Assembly (NCBI GenBank): GCA_902780365.1
Contig: CACZFE010000020.1
Coordinates: 1 to 14,775, forward strand
Length of the DNA: 14,775 bases
Origin: an uncultured Spirochaetales bacterium
Lineage (GTDB): Bacteria > UBP6 > UBA1177
Direction of reading: 5' to 3'
Shown here: in pieces, positions 1 through 7,045 of the stretch
Numbering within the stretch: the first letter of the stretch is position 1
Layout: the number at the start of each line of letters is the position of its first letter
Notes under the pieces: model-generated
Seen by the model: only the letters and a program-made list of their open reading frames with translations
What the model was told of the DNA's origin: nothing
Database searches by the model: none
Program-made: the position numbers and the translations under genes

Positions 1-36
1 TACACCACTTTTGCCGAAGTGAAAAATGATGATTAA
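1..36 (+). CDS. 3' end of an unidentified upstream gene (partial)
   Basis: Frame 1 is open from the window edge and reads YTTFAEVKNDD before a TAA at 34-36. The other two plus frames close earlier in this stretch (TGA at 20-22 and 27-29). Eleven residues are too few to identify a family. The position just before a same-strand membrane glycosyltransferase suggests an operon, with the next gene's candidate ATG codons (26, 29, 41) overlapping or abutting this stop. That it is a real coding tail is an inference from the open frame and the tight spacing. Confidence 0.35.
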   Translation, partial: YTTFAEVKNDD

Positions 37-180
37 GTCTATGCCGGAAAAAATCGAAAAAAAGAATCTTTAAACAATCCGACAACAAAAAACCTGCTTT
101 TTGTTCTGGCATTTATCCTGATTTTCTTAAGGATTCTTTCCTTCGCATGGTGCAGTGACGATGCCTATCACGCTTATGTT
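26..180 (+). other. Frame-broken 5' part of the following glycosyltransferase gene (A7 run at 57-63)
   Basis: The frame of the following gene stays open upstream to 37 and encodes a hydrophobic helix (NLLFVLAFILIFLRILSF) followed by SDDAYHAYV. This is the DDAY motif that opens this GT-C family. No ATG, GTG or TTG exists in that frame between the stop at 34-36 and the ATG at 181. ATG codons at 26, 29 and 41 are all in the +2 frame, which reads MPEKIEKKNL from 41 and stops at 71-73. The two frames overlap at A7 (57-63). There the +2 frame reads A AAA AAG (58-64), the classic -1 slippery heptamer. A -1 slip, or one missing A in the sequence, joins the start to the main gene. None of the ATGs has a convincing Shine-Dalgarno, so coupling to the upstream gene is possible. 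Confidence 0.6.
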
Positions 181-1644
181 ATGTCTGCAAATCTGCTCGC
201 CGGCAACGGGTTTACTCCGACTCCGGGAATCAGAGTAAATGTTTCGACCTGTCCGCTCTGGACTCTTGCCGTTACTTTGGGAATGGCTCTCTGGAACAAT
301 GCCTATGCGGTAGGAATGATCCTTAATCTCCTTTTTTCAGGCATAGCTTTGTTCATGCTGTTCAGGTTAATTTACCAGAAAGACGACTGGCCGGTAGTCT
401 TAATTGCGGCAACAGCGGTGCTCTGCACTTCAAAAACCTATCTTTCATACACCACGAGCGGTCTGGAGAACGCCCAGATCCTCATGCTCGGCAGTTTTTA
501 TCTGACGGTACTTTTCAAAAATGAGTATTTCCCAAGGAAAGAACTCTTTAAAATCGCCCTTCTTGAAGGTCTGATCGCATTCTCGCGGATGGACTGCGCG
601 CTTATTTTCGCGCCCGTATCAGCCTATGTGTTTTTGTTCAGGTATAAAAAAGACGAAAAAGATTCGGGAAAATTCTCCCTCAACAAGTTTTTTCAGGTTA
701 TTCCTATAGCGATCCTCGGGCTTTCGCCGTTTATTTTGTGGGAACTTTTTTCGTGGTTTTATTACGCAAGTTTTGTTCCCAATACCGCTCTTGCTAAACT
801 CAACACCGGATTTCCGCTGAGAGATTACCTTCTCCGCGGAGTCTGGTACGGATTTACATCCCTGTTTTTTGATGCGGCAATACTGCTGTTCCCGATATTT
901 TTCATCGGCTATAATCTGGCGGCAAATCACAAAGATCCTAAATTATTGCTTACAACTTCAGGAATCGTATTCTACCTGATGTATATCATTTACATCGGCG
1001 GAGATTTCATGCTTGGCCGCCATTTTCTTTCGCTATTCTGGATAGTTTTCCTCTTAATGTTTATGCCGATTGGCGGACGACAGAACATTCCGTTTTTCTG
1101 TTCGCTGATCATTATGGCGTTTTTTTACAGTTTTTTCCAAATAAATCTCGTAAAACAATCCTGCGAAGAGTATATCAAAGAAAACAGGCCGTGCTGGTTT
1201 GCCGATGAACAGGAATACTATTATCCGATCACAGGACTTATTCCTATACTTGATGATTATTCAAAAAACGGAGAAATAACTATCATCTCTAAAGCCAAAA
1301 ACAGAGGAATACAGTGGTTCATCGGGAACAAAGACAAGTATGAACACCGTTTGTACGACCCGTTGCTTGTCAGACTTCCGGCCATTCACTTTAATGACTG
1401 GAGAGTGGGTCACATGAAAAGAAAATTTCCGGCCGGTTATAAAAAGACCTTGAATACGGGGATCAATCATATCAAGGATCAGGATCTTGCTTTTTATTAC
1501 GATAAATTGAAATTTATCCTGTCAGGAGATCTGTTTGACCTTGAACGCTTGAAAGAGACCGTGAAATTCAACAACGGAGCATATGATCAATACCTTCAAC
1601 GCTATATTGAAAAACACAATCTTGCGGATCCGGATATACCCTGA
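181..1644 (+). CDS. GT-C membrane glycosyltransferase, AftB-like (open frame; true start probably upstream)
   Basis: This is a polytopic inner-membrane sugar transferase of the GT-C fold, which uses polyprenyl-phosphate sugars on the outer face of the membrane. From the ATG at 181 it is 487 residues. The family's opening motif, DDAY then NLLAGNGF and PLWTL, begins upstream at 157, so this ATG is internal and the first ~40-50 residues lie in 26-180. Hydrophobic segments lie near residues 26-65, 71-90, 98-112, 122-152, 172-195, 225-245, 258-275, 281-296 and 304-322. A GGDFMLGRHF motif is at 273-282. The soluble C-terminal part (about 325-487) carries DPLLVRLP, WRVGH, FPAGY and YYDKL blocks, which I recall from the family related to mycobacterial arabinosyltransferase AftB. 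The acceptor and sugar cannot be read from sequence. It converges on rlmI with a 15-bp gap and no visible terminator. Confidence 0.75.
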   Translation: MSANLLAGNGFTPTPGIRVNVSTCPLWTLAVTLGMALWNNAYAVGMILNLLFSGIALFMLFRLIYQKDDWPVVLIAATAVLCTSKTYLSYTTSGLENAQILMLGSFYLTVLFKNEYFPRKELFKIALLEGLIAFSRMDCALIFAPVSAYVFLFRYKKDEKDSGKFSLNKFFQVIPIAILGLSPFILWELFSWFYYASFVPNTALAKLNTGFPLRDYLLRGVWYGFTSLFFDAAILLFPIFFIGYNLAANHKDPKLLLTTSGIVFYLMYIIYIGGDFMLGRHFLSLFWIVFLLMFMPIGGRQNIPFFCSLIIMAFFYSFFQINLVKQSCEEYIKENRPCWFADEQEYYYPITGLIPILDDYSKNGEITIISKAKNRGIQWFIGNKDKYEHRLYDPLLVRLPAIHFNDWRVGHMKRKFPAGYKKTLNTGINHIKDQDLAFYYDKLKFILSGDLFDLERLKETVKFNNGAYDQYLQRYIEKHNLADPDIP

Positions 1645-1659
1645 GTTCAAATAATATCG

Positions 1660-2850
1660 TCACAAGGCTTCAACCAAAAGACCTTTCAGATATTCCGTTT
1701 CCGGAGCGCTGACACGTATCGGGTGGTCCGGTGCCTGATGGAGCTGGCGAAGAATTTTAAGTTCACGGCCCGCATCGTGAGCAGCAAAGGCGACCGCGTT
1801 TCTGAAATCGGCAAGAGTTACTGCTCCTGAACAAGAAAATGTCGCGAAAATCCCGCCTTTTTTAACGAGCTTGAGTGCGTTGAAATTCAAATCTTTATAG
1901 GCTCTTAGCCCTTTTTCAAGGTATTTGTTCGAAGGAACGAGTTTCGGAGGATCAAGCACGACTGAATCGAATTTTTTTCCTTCAGCCGAAAACCTCCGCA
2001 GAAGTTCGAAGACATCGCCTTTTATGAAGGTATAGCGTGACGGATCTATCGAATTGAGCTCCATATTGCGTCGCACCAAAGCCTCTGATTCCTTGGAAAT
2101 ATCCAATAAAGTCGCGTGTTTGGCTCCGTTTTTCAGAGCATATACCGAAAACGCGCCGGAAAATGCACAGATATCGAGGATTTCTCCGTGTGCAACCTCG
2201 CCGAAAAATCTGCGGTTATCCCGCTGGTCAGCATAAAAACCGGTTTTCTGTCCCAATAAATCGGCCTCGAAAAAAAGGTTGTTTTCACGTGAAACAATTT
2301 TTGTAAGATCTTGTTTTCCATAAAGAAAACCCGATTTTTCAGGCAGTCCTTCGATTTTTCTGCCGTCACCGTCACTTTTCTCGTAAACTACTTCAAGCCC
2401 TGCTGTTTCCGCGATAATTTCTGCAAGCCGCTGTTTTATTCTGTCAAAAGCCGGAGTCGAAATCTGTAAAACCCCGGTTTTGTCAAAAACATCGCAGATT
2501 ATTCCGGGAAGCATGTCCGATTCCGAAAAAATAAGGCGAAAAATTCCTGTATTTTCGGGAATTATTTTTTTTCTAAGTAAAACTGCCGCCTCAACTTTCT
2601 CTTTCAGCCACAATTCATCAGGATATTTTGCCTCGTCCCATTCCAGAAGGCGCAGCGCAATGCCCGATCTGCCGTTGTAATGAGCCCACGCTACAAAATC
2701 TCCGGCATAATCGGAAACTGCAACGGTGTCGCCGTCGGAAACTCCGTCGGAAATATGTTTCAAAGCTTTTGAATAGACCCACGGATTGTGGTTTTTAGCC
2801 AGTCTTTCGCGCCCTTTTTCAAGAGTAACGGTTTTACTCTGATTTTTCAT
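1660..2850 (-). CDS. rlmI: 23S rRNA (cytosine-C5) methyltransferase RlmI-like
   Basis: RlmI is a SAM-dependent methyltransferase that makes m5C1962 in 23S rRNA. With the start at 2850 the protein has 396 residues, the same length as E. coli RlmI. An N-terminal PUA-like RNA-binding region (about 1-75) contains NPWVYSKAL. A central part holds GQKTGFYADQRDNR (200-213). The Rossmann methyltransferase domain has the SAM loop DICAFSGAF (226-234), LDPPKL (299-304) and SCSG (339-342), which supplies the probable catalytic cysteine. The C-terminal QAPDHP and EYLKGL blocks match the family. A longer open frame to 2937 exists, but its extra 29 residues have no family match. The 2850 ATG has an AAAGGG Shine-Dalgarno about 9 nt upstream. 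This start lies inside the upstream gene's last codons (17-bp overlap), implying translational coupling. A parS-like site sits within the gene at 2281-2296. Confidence 0.92.
   Translation of the reverse strand: MKNQSKTVTLEKGRERLAKNHNPWVYSKALKHISDGVSDGDTVAVSDYAGDFVAWAHYNGRSGIALRLLEWDEAKYPDELWLKEKVEAAVLLRKKIIPENTGIFRLIFSESDMLPGIICDVFDKTGVLQISTPAFDRIKQRLAEIIAETAGLEVVYEKSDGDGRKIEGLPEKSGFLYGKQDLTKIVSRENNLFFEADLLGQKTGFYADQRDNRRFFGEVAHGEILDICAFSGAFSVYALKNGAKHATLLDISKESEALVRRNMELNSIDPSRYTFIKGDVFELLRRFSAEGKKFDSVVLDPPKLVPSNKYLEKGLRAYKDLNFNALKLVKKGGIFATFSCSGAVTLADFRNAVAFAAHDAGRELKILRQLHQAPDHPIRVSAPETEYLKGLLVEAL
2281..2296. promoter_or_regulatory. parS-like ParB-binding site inside rlmI
   Basis: The plus strand reads GTTTTCACGTGAAACA. 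This matches the bacterial parS consensus TGTTTCACGTGAAACA at 14 of 16 positions, with the CACGTG core and the whole right arm exact. The two mismatches are the outermost left bases. Read with flanks, the palindrome is TTGTTT-T-CACGTG-AAACAA, as if one base were inserted in the left arm. It lies about 4.8 kb before the dnaA start. The match is visible; ParB binding is inferred. Confidence 0.45.
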
Positions 2851-4249
2851 TGTTGATTTCCCTTTCATCAAGGAATGTGTTGAGAATCTGGACAGTTGTG
2901 CTTTCAGGAAGAACGATTCCCGCAGAATCAGGAACATCCAGAATATTTTCGGCAGTTACAACTTTTCTTTCGCCGACTGAAAGATTTTTGTCAAGAAGAA
3001 GAATTTCCGATTTTTCAAAAAAGTTTTTAAATCTTTTTACGACGACAGCGGGTGTTCCGTCGAAAAGTTTGACTATGCTGCCTATCGGATAAATGCCGGA
3101 CATCGAAAAGAACGCTTCGGCGATTTCTTTATTAAAAACACCCTTTGTGCAGAGGTTTACTATCGAACGGACAGCCTGCGGCCTTGTCATGAGCGGGCAG
3201 CGGTAAAACGAATTGTCCGGCCACTTTCTTGTAACTGCCGAAAAATATGAAACCACTTTCAAAATCTCTCCGGAAAGCGTTCCGCTGGAGGCCGACCTGT
3301 CTTCAAGAAGTGCTTTTTCAGAAAAATCGTTGATCCTGTATGCGGAGTTGACAGCAGCTTCGATCCTGTCATAGTTGAATTCATCCATTCTCGAAAGTGC
3401 GGAATAACCCTTTTCCTGGTCTTTGGAAAAATACTGGAAATATGACGAAACAGCGATTCTTTTTATTGACTGCATATCAATTTTCAGTTTCTTGGCGACA
3501 AGGATCGACCAGATTACATTAGAAACTGTAAATGCGCTTTCCGTAGAACTTTTAAAAGAGGGATTTGAAGCTAAAAACATAATAAATTCAATAGTTTCAA
3601 TCTTTTTTGTGTTTGAAACTATGCTTATAAGATCCTGAACTCTGCGTTCAGTCATTCGGAGCGGAATGCTTTCTGCGGCATCTACCATTTTGCGGATATC
3701 GCCGTAATCGCGGCACAGTGAACAATAAATTTGCCGTACGGACTGTTCCGGAGTGTAAATCGGCAGATTGCCCGATTCCTCCGGGTCGTAAGGATAAATT
3801 TCGATGTGATCTAGAGGCGGAAGATCGGCTTTTACCCGCTCGTACGCCTTGATCTTCGGCTCACGGCCGACAGGATACTTACCCATAACAGCAAGAAGCG
3901 TAAGAATTTCATCGTCCCTGACACCTTTTTTGAAAGTTATCCCCGACATGCAGAGTGAAAGAAACAAATCGTAGATATCCTCAAAATATTTGTCGTCCTG
4001 ACGCTGTCCTCTGATTCTTACTTTGTCGACTTTTATGTCTATTCCGTCAAAAAGAATGGAAAGTTCATCCTTTTCGGCAAAGAAAAAATCGAGGACCTGT
4101 TTGAAAAATGTGATTTCTTCAGTGATTCTCTCATTTTTATCACCGTACATTTTGACGTTTTTCCAGAAAGTGAAAAGCGATTTAGAGAAATTGTAACGCC
4201 ATTTTTTCGGTGAATTGTCATATTCCGGTCTGTTTCTTCTTTCATCCAT
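2834..4249 (-). CDS. Degenerate HD-GYP-like protein, catalytic residues missing
   Basis: This 471-residue protein has no signal peptide or membrane segment. Its N-terminal part (about 40-130) has helices, then VDKVRIRGQ (75-83), GITFKKGV (103-110) and EILTLLA (114-120), resembling the matching part of its upstream neighbour. Its C-terminal part follows the layout of HD-GYP phosphodiesterases: TVSNVIWSILVAKKL (241-255) aligns where the HxxNV helix lies, YFQYFSK (270-276) replaces HDiGK, and SYFSAVTRK (334-342) matches the D-x-Y helix. GIYPIGSIVKLFDG (385-398) is the conserved end of many HD-GYP domains. The His, Asp and GYP residues that bind metal and hydrolyse cyclic-di-GMP are absent, so I infer a non-catalytic sensor or scaffold. 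It starts 2 bp after the upstream HEAT gene, with GAGGGGAG as ribosome binding site, and overlaps the rlmI start by 17 bp. The HD-GYP relationship is by eye. Confidence 0.6.
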   Translation of the reverse strand: MDERRNRPEYDNSPKKWRYNFSKSLFTFWKNVKMYGDKNERITEEITFFKQVLDFFFAEKDELSILFDGIDIKVDKVRIRGQRQDDKYFEDIYDLFLSLCMSGITFKKGVRDDEILTLLAVMGKYPVGREPKIKAYERVKADLPPLDHIEIYPYDPEESGNLPIYTPEQSVRQIYCSLCRDYGDIRKMVDAAESIPLRMTERRVQDLISIVSNTKKIETIEFIMFLASNPSFKSSTESAFTVSNVIWSILVAKKLKIDMQSIKRIAVSSYFQYFSKDQEKGYSALSRMDEFNYDRIEAAVNSAYRINDFSEKALLEDRSASSGTLSGEILKVVSYFSAVTRKWPDNSFYRCPLMTRPQAVRSIVNLCTKGVFNKEIAEAFFSMSGIYPIGSIVKLFDGTPAVVVKRFKNFFEKSEILLLDKNLSVGERKVVTAENILDVPDSAGIVLPESTTVQILNTFLDEREINNEKSE

Positions 4250-4251
4250 GG

Positions 4252-6141
4252 CTAAATTCTCCCCTCAAGAATGGAACGCGTTTCGCTGTCGCCTGTCTGT
4301 TTTCCTTTTTCTATCCAGTTCCTCATTGCGATATTTTTGGCTGCACGAGGCATGATAAATCCAAAAACCTGCTTTTTTAAAGGTAAATACTTGTTTTTAT
4401 TAAATATATTACCATGAAGATTAAAAATAAATTCAAGGTTTTCAAGCATCGGGGTTATCATTTCGCCCTTCATAAGACCGAGCAGAAGATCGATCTCCTC
4501 TTTGTCGAGAGTGAGAAATTCAGGACTTTTCAGCCTTCTTTTGACCTGCATAAGGACCATTGACGGATTGCTGAGCTTGTTCAGGGATTTGAGAGCCGTA
4601 ATTCTGAGTTCCCTGTTTTCCGAGAATATCATAGAACCCGGCAGATCGAAGAATTCGTTTCTCCCCGAAGCCAGTATGCGGTCCATATAACGTTCATAGT
4701 CGGTAAGGTTGAATTTAGAGCGGTTTGCCGGCTTGAAAATCTCGTTGAAAATACTTTTTACCTTCATATCCCTGACTTTGACGAGGTTTTCTACCGCAAG
4801 GATACGTACTTCCTCGTCGGGACAGAAAACGGCGCGTTCCCAATATTCAAGGTTTTCGTCGGCATCATAAATACTCAGAACTTTAGCAGCCTCGATTCTT
4901 ATCTGTTTTACCGCATGGTTCATGACCTCGCGGACCTGCGGCAGAAATTCCGGGTTGTAGGCAAAACGCAGAATATAAAGAAAATTTCTGACAACATGCC
5001 AGTCGGGATTTTCTATAAACCTTTGAACCACTTCCTTGTCTTTCAGGTTTTTGGCAAGACCCTCGAGGCAGGCAAGCCTGACATCTTTGTTGTCAAGCTC
5101 GCAAAGCTTAGTAAACGCTGTTTCAAACTGCTCCTCGCTGATAAGATTGAGAAGTTTGCTGAAACTTTCTATCTGCGAATGTTCTATTCCGTAAGCGACT
5201 TCAAAAACAGTATTGAGAAAATCCTCAGACTTTACTCTGTCAAGAACTTCCTTGACTTTCTGGTATATTATATTTTTCTTGTCTGTTATATTTTTTTCCA
5301 ATAAAATCAGATTGTTGATATAAACAAAACCTGAAATGAAATCGCCGTTCTGTATGTTTTTAATAGCATATTCACATATTTTGCCGACAATATTCTTGTT
5401 TGATTCCCTGTCCGGATAGGCAAGAACGACTTTTACCGCTTTGTCGAGATACTTTCCGACAACAACATCCTTTCCACAACTTTCTGCCCACTTGTTGAAT
5501 TTATCCATGTCAACAGCCGGCATCATGCTGTATTCATTGGATATTGTTGAAAGTTCATTGATATTCTGGGGCTTCATTGAAAAAAGTTCGGCAGCGGTAA
5601 CGGGCTTTACATCACTTTTGAACCAACTTTCCTGCCACGGTTCAGGATCACCCATATCCGGGTCGGAAATAGTGCCGACATGTGTGATACCGTAATCCCA
5701 GAGCCTTGTGTTGAAATCGTAATCGAGAAGAGTGTAGTTGAGAGTTTCCTGAATAACTGCGAAAAAATTGACTATTTCTTCCGGAGTTATTCCTTTCACA
5801 AAGTATAATTCTCTGATTTCATTTGATAAAAATATATTTCTGAATTTTCTTTCGCCTTCATCGAAAAGCTTGATCTTGCGTTCCTGGTAGTAGAAACCGA
5901 CTTTCTTTGTCGTAACCGTGGCAAAAGGAAGAAGATTGTGTATTAGATCCATATTCTGCTTCATCGTCTCTGTAAACTCAGCAAAGATTTTGTCGCGTAC
6001 AGAATAGATTTCTGTCATCTTCGACACCTTGACGAGCATAGCCATAATCGAACGGATTCCTCTGTATAACTGGGCCTTTTGCTCGATCGGAACGGATCTG
6101 AAGTACTCGGTAAGTTCAAACTTTTTTCCAATATACAGCAT
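4252..6141 (-). CDS. HEAT-repeat protein, first gene of the operon
   Basis: This 629-residue, probably cytoplasmic protein starts at an ATG preceded by a strong AGGAGG with 5-nt spacing. Residues 1-135 form an N-terminal helical module with KVGFYYQERKIKLFD (80-94) and ELYFVKGITPEEIVNFFAVI (111-130), similar to the N-terminal part of the next gene's product. Residues 165-210 look like a low-conservation linker. From about 340 to 470 there are helical-hairpin repeats of HEAT type, for example DVRLACLEGLAKNL (353-366), QIRIEAAKVLSIYD (413-426) and EVRILAVENLVKV (444-456). Another, ELRITALKSLNKL, is at 511-523. HEAT arrays are protein-binding scaffolds, so with the degenerate HD-GYP protein encoded 2 bp downstream I infer a two-protein complex. 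The function is unknown. No catalytic motif is visible. Confidence 0.7.
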   Translation of the reverse strand: MLYIGKKFELTEYFRSVPIEQKAQLYRGIRSIMAMLVKVSKMTEIYSVRDKIFAEFTETMKQNMDLIHNLLPFATVTTKKVGFYYQERKIKLFDEGERKFRNIFLSNEIRELYFVKGITPEEIVNFFAVIQETLNYTLLDYDFNTRLWDYGITHVGTISDPDMGDPEPWQESWFKSDVKPVTAAELFSMKPQNINELSTISNEYSMMPAVDMDKFNKWAESCGKDVVVGKYLDKAVKVVLAYPDRESNKNIVGKICEYAIKNIQNGDFISGFVYINNLILLEKNITDKKNIIYQKVKEVLDRVKSEDFLNTVFEVAYGIEHSQIESFSKLLNLISEEQFETAFTKLCELDNKDVRLACLEGLAKNLKDKEVVQRFIENPDWHVVRNFLYILRFAYNPEFLPQVREVMNHAVKQIRIEAAKVLSIYDADENLEYWERAVFCPDEEVRILAVENLVKVRDMKVKSIFNEIFKPANRSKFNLTDYERYMDRILASGRNEFFDLPGSMIFSENRELRITALKSLNKLSNPSMVLMQVKRRLKSPEFLTLDKEEIDLLLGLMKGEMITPMLENLEFIFNLHGNIFNKNKYLPLKKQVFGFIMPRAAKNIAMRNWIEKGKQTGDSETRSILEGRI

Positions 6142-6165
6142 GCGAACCTCCTAAAAAATCATATT

Positions 6166-6193
6166 ATTTTAATTATTCTGAATATTTATTCAA
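6166..6193 (-). promoter_or_regulatory. Candidate promoter of the HEAT / HD-GYP-like / rlmI operon
   Basis: On the minus strand TTGAAT (6193-6188) and TAAAAT (6171-6166) are separated by 16 bp, a plausible sigma-70-type pair matching 4/6 and 5/6 of consensus. Initiation would fall about 20 nt before the AGGAGG at the HEAT gene start. The region is very AT-rich, so chance matches are likely. Confidence 0.35.
6179..6192. repeat. Inverted repeat TGAATA-TT-TATTCA in the divergent promoter region
   Basis: Six-bp arms separated by 2 bp overlap the -35 element of the minus-strand promoter candidate. This is suitable for a dimeric regulator, but the 103-bp spacer is so AT-rich that the repeat may be chance. 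Apart from this and the promoter, I see nothing else in 6142-6244. Confidence 0.25.
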
Positions 6194-6268
6194 TATAAAA
6201 AAATAATGTCCTTTTTTACCCCATAGAATAGAATCAAATGTTTTATGAATCTGTTTACGGAGACAAAA

Positions 6269-6964
6269 ATGTTGAAAAAACTTGTCGGCGGTCACCGCGG
6301 AAGTCCGAAAAAGGCTGTTGAAAATACTTTGAAAAGTTTTGAGGCTGCTATTCTTGACGGTGCCGATTTCATAGAGTTCGATGTAAGGTATTCAAAGGAT
6401 AAAAAACTGATAATCCACCACAATCCCGATCTGGACGGAAATATTCTTAAGGAGATTGACTACTCTGAAATAGTTAAGCTTTCAGAAAATAAAGGTTACA
6501 GAATTCCGCTTTTGGAAGATGTTCTGAAACTCTGCAGAGGAAAAATCAAACTTGACATTGAAATAAAAGAGCCGGAAACAACTGAAGAAACAGTTGAAAA
6601 AACTCTTTTACTGTTTAAACCAGAAGATTTTATCATAACTTCATTCCACGACAGTGTGATAACAAAAATAAATAATAATTTCAAATACTTGAAAAAAGGA
6701 CTTTTATTTGATGACACTACTAAAGACCATCTTAAAGAAAGAATAACAAGTCTTAAACCTGACATTATTCTGCCTGACTCGGAAAACTTTGATTTCACAG
6801 TGAATGAATTAATCCAGTGCATTCATTCCGGAACAGAAGTAATATACTGGAACGTAAATACCTCTGAAGAAATGCAGAAAATATTGAAAAACAAATTCAC
6901 AAAAGGAATCATAACTGATTTTCCTGATGCCGCTGTCAAAGAAAACCACTGTTTTCAAGGATAA
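6269..6964 (+). CDS. Glycerophosphodiester phosphodiesterase, cytosolic type
   Basis: The enzyme splits glycerophosphodiesters from phospholipid turnover into glycerol-3-phosphate and an alcohol. With the ATG at 6269 the product has 231 residues and begins MLKKLVGGHRG. GGAGA at 6259-6263 is 5 nt before it, whereas the in-frame ATG at 6245 has no ribosome binding site. GDPD motifs run in order: HRG (9-11), VENTL (17-21), IEFDV (35-39, metal-binding Glu and Asp), LIIHHN (47-52, second catalytic His), KLDIEIK, ITSFH, and the C-terminal WNVN and IITDFPD. The usual HD after the second strand is HN here, a mild departure. No signal peptide is visible, so it should act in the cytoplasm. It ends 81 bp before dnaA on the same strand and shares dnaA's strong AT bias. 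Confidence 0.88.
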   Translation: MLKKLVGGHRGSPKKAVENTLKSFEAAILDGADFIEFDVRYSKDKKLIIHHNPDLDGNILKEIDYSEIVKLSENKGYRIPLLEDVLKLCRGKIKLDIEIKEPETTEETVEKTLLLFKPEDFIITSFHDSVITKINNNFKYLKKGLLFDDTTKDHLKERITSLKPDIILPDSENFDFTVNELIQCIHSGTEVIYWNVNTSEEMQKILKNKFTKGIITDFPDAAVKENHCFQG

Positions 6965-6966
6965 AC

Positions 6967-6983
6967 AAAAAAAAATTTTTTTT
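6967..6983. repeat. A9-T8 tract between the GDPD gene and dnaA
   Basis: Nine A's are followed directly by eight T's, a self-complementary run starting 2 bp after the GDPD stop. It could act as a weak terminator-like hairpin, a bent or nucleosome-protein-binding tract, or an easily melted site near the origin. Its position is seen; any role is inferred. Confidence 0.5.
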
Positions 6984-6984
6984 C

Positions 6985-7012
6985 TTGAAAAGGGATTAAT
7001 ATTAGGCAAAAT
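6985..7012 (+). promoter_or_regulatory. Weak candidate dnaA promoter
   Basis: TTGAAA (6985-6990) and CAAAAT (7007-7012) are 16 bp apart, about 33 bp before the dnaA ATG. The -10 element is poor (4/6). I found no DnaA-box-like sequence in this spacer, so DnaA autoregulation from here is not supported by what I see. Confidence 0.3.
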
Positions 7013-7023
7013 ATTGAGAACTT

Positions 7024-7037
7024 TTGTAAGTTGTAAG
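7024..7037 (+). repeat. Perfect tandem heptamer TTGTAAG x2 before the dnaA ribosome binding site
   Basis: Two exact copies of TTGTAAG abut each other. The second runs into AAGAGG (7035-7040), the Shine-Dalgarno 5 nt before the dnaA ATG. It may be a small regulatory or slippage duplication in the 5' leader; no function is shown. Confidence 0.4.
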
Positions 7038-7045
7038 AGGATTAA

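Noticed and set aside
2851..2937. Longer rlmI start at 2937
   Set aside because: The 29 extra residues have no family match and would extend the overlap with the upstream gene to about 100 bp; the 2850 ATG has a Shine-Dalgarno and gives the family length.
4915..5304. Plus-strand open frame of 129 codons inside the HEAT-repeat gene
   Set aside because: It is antisense to the clear HEAT repeats and is best explained as a shadow of their codon pattern.
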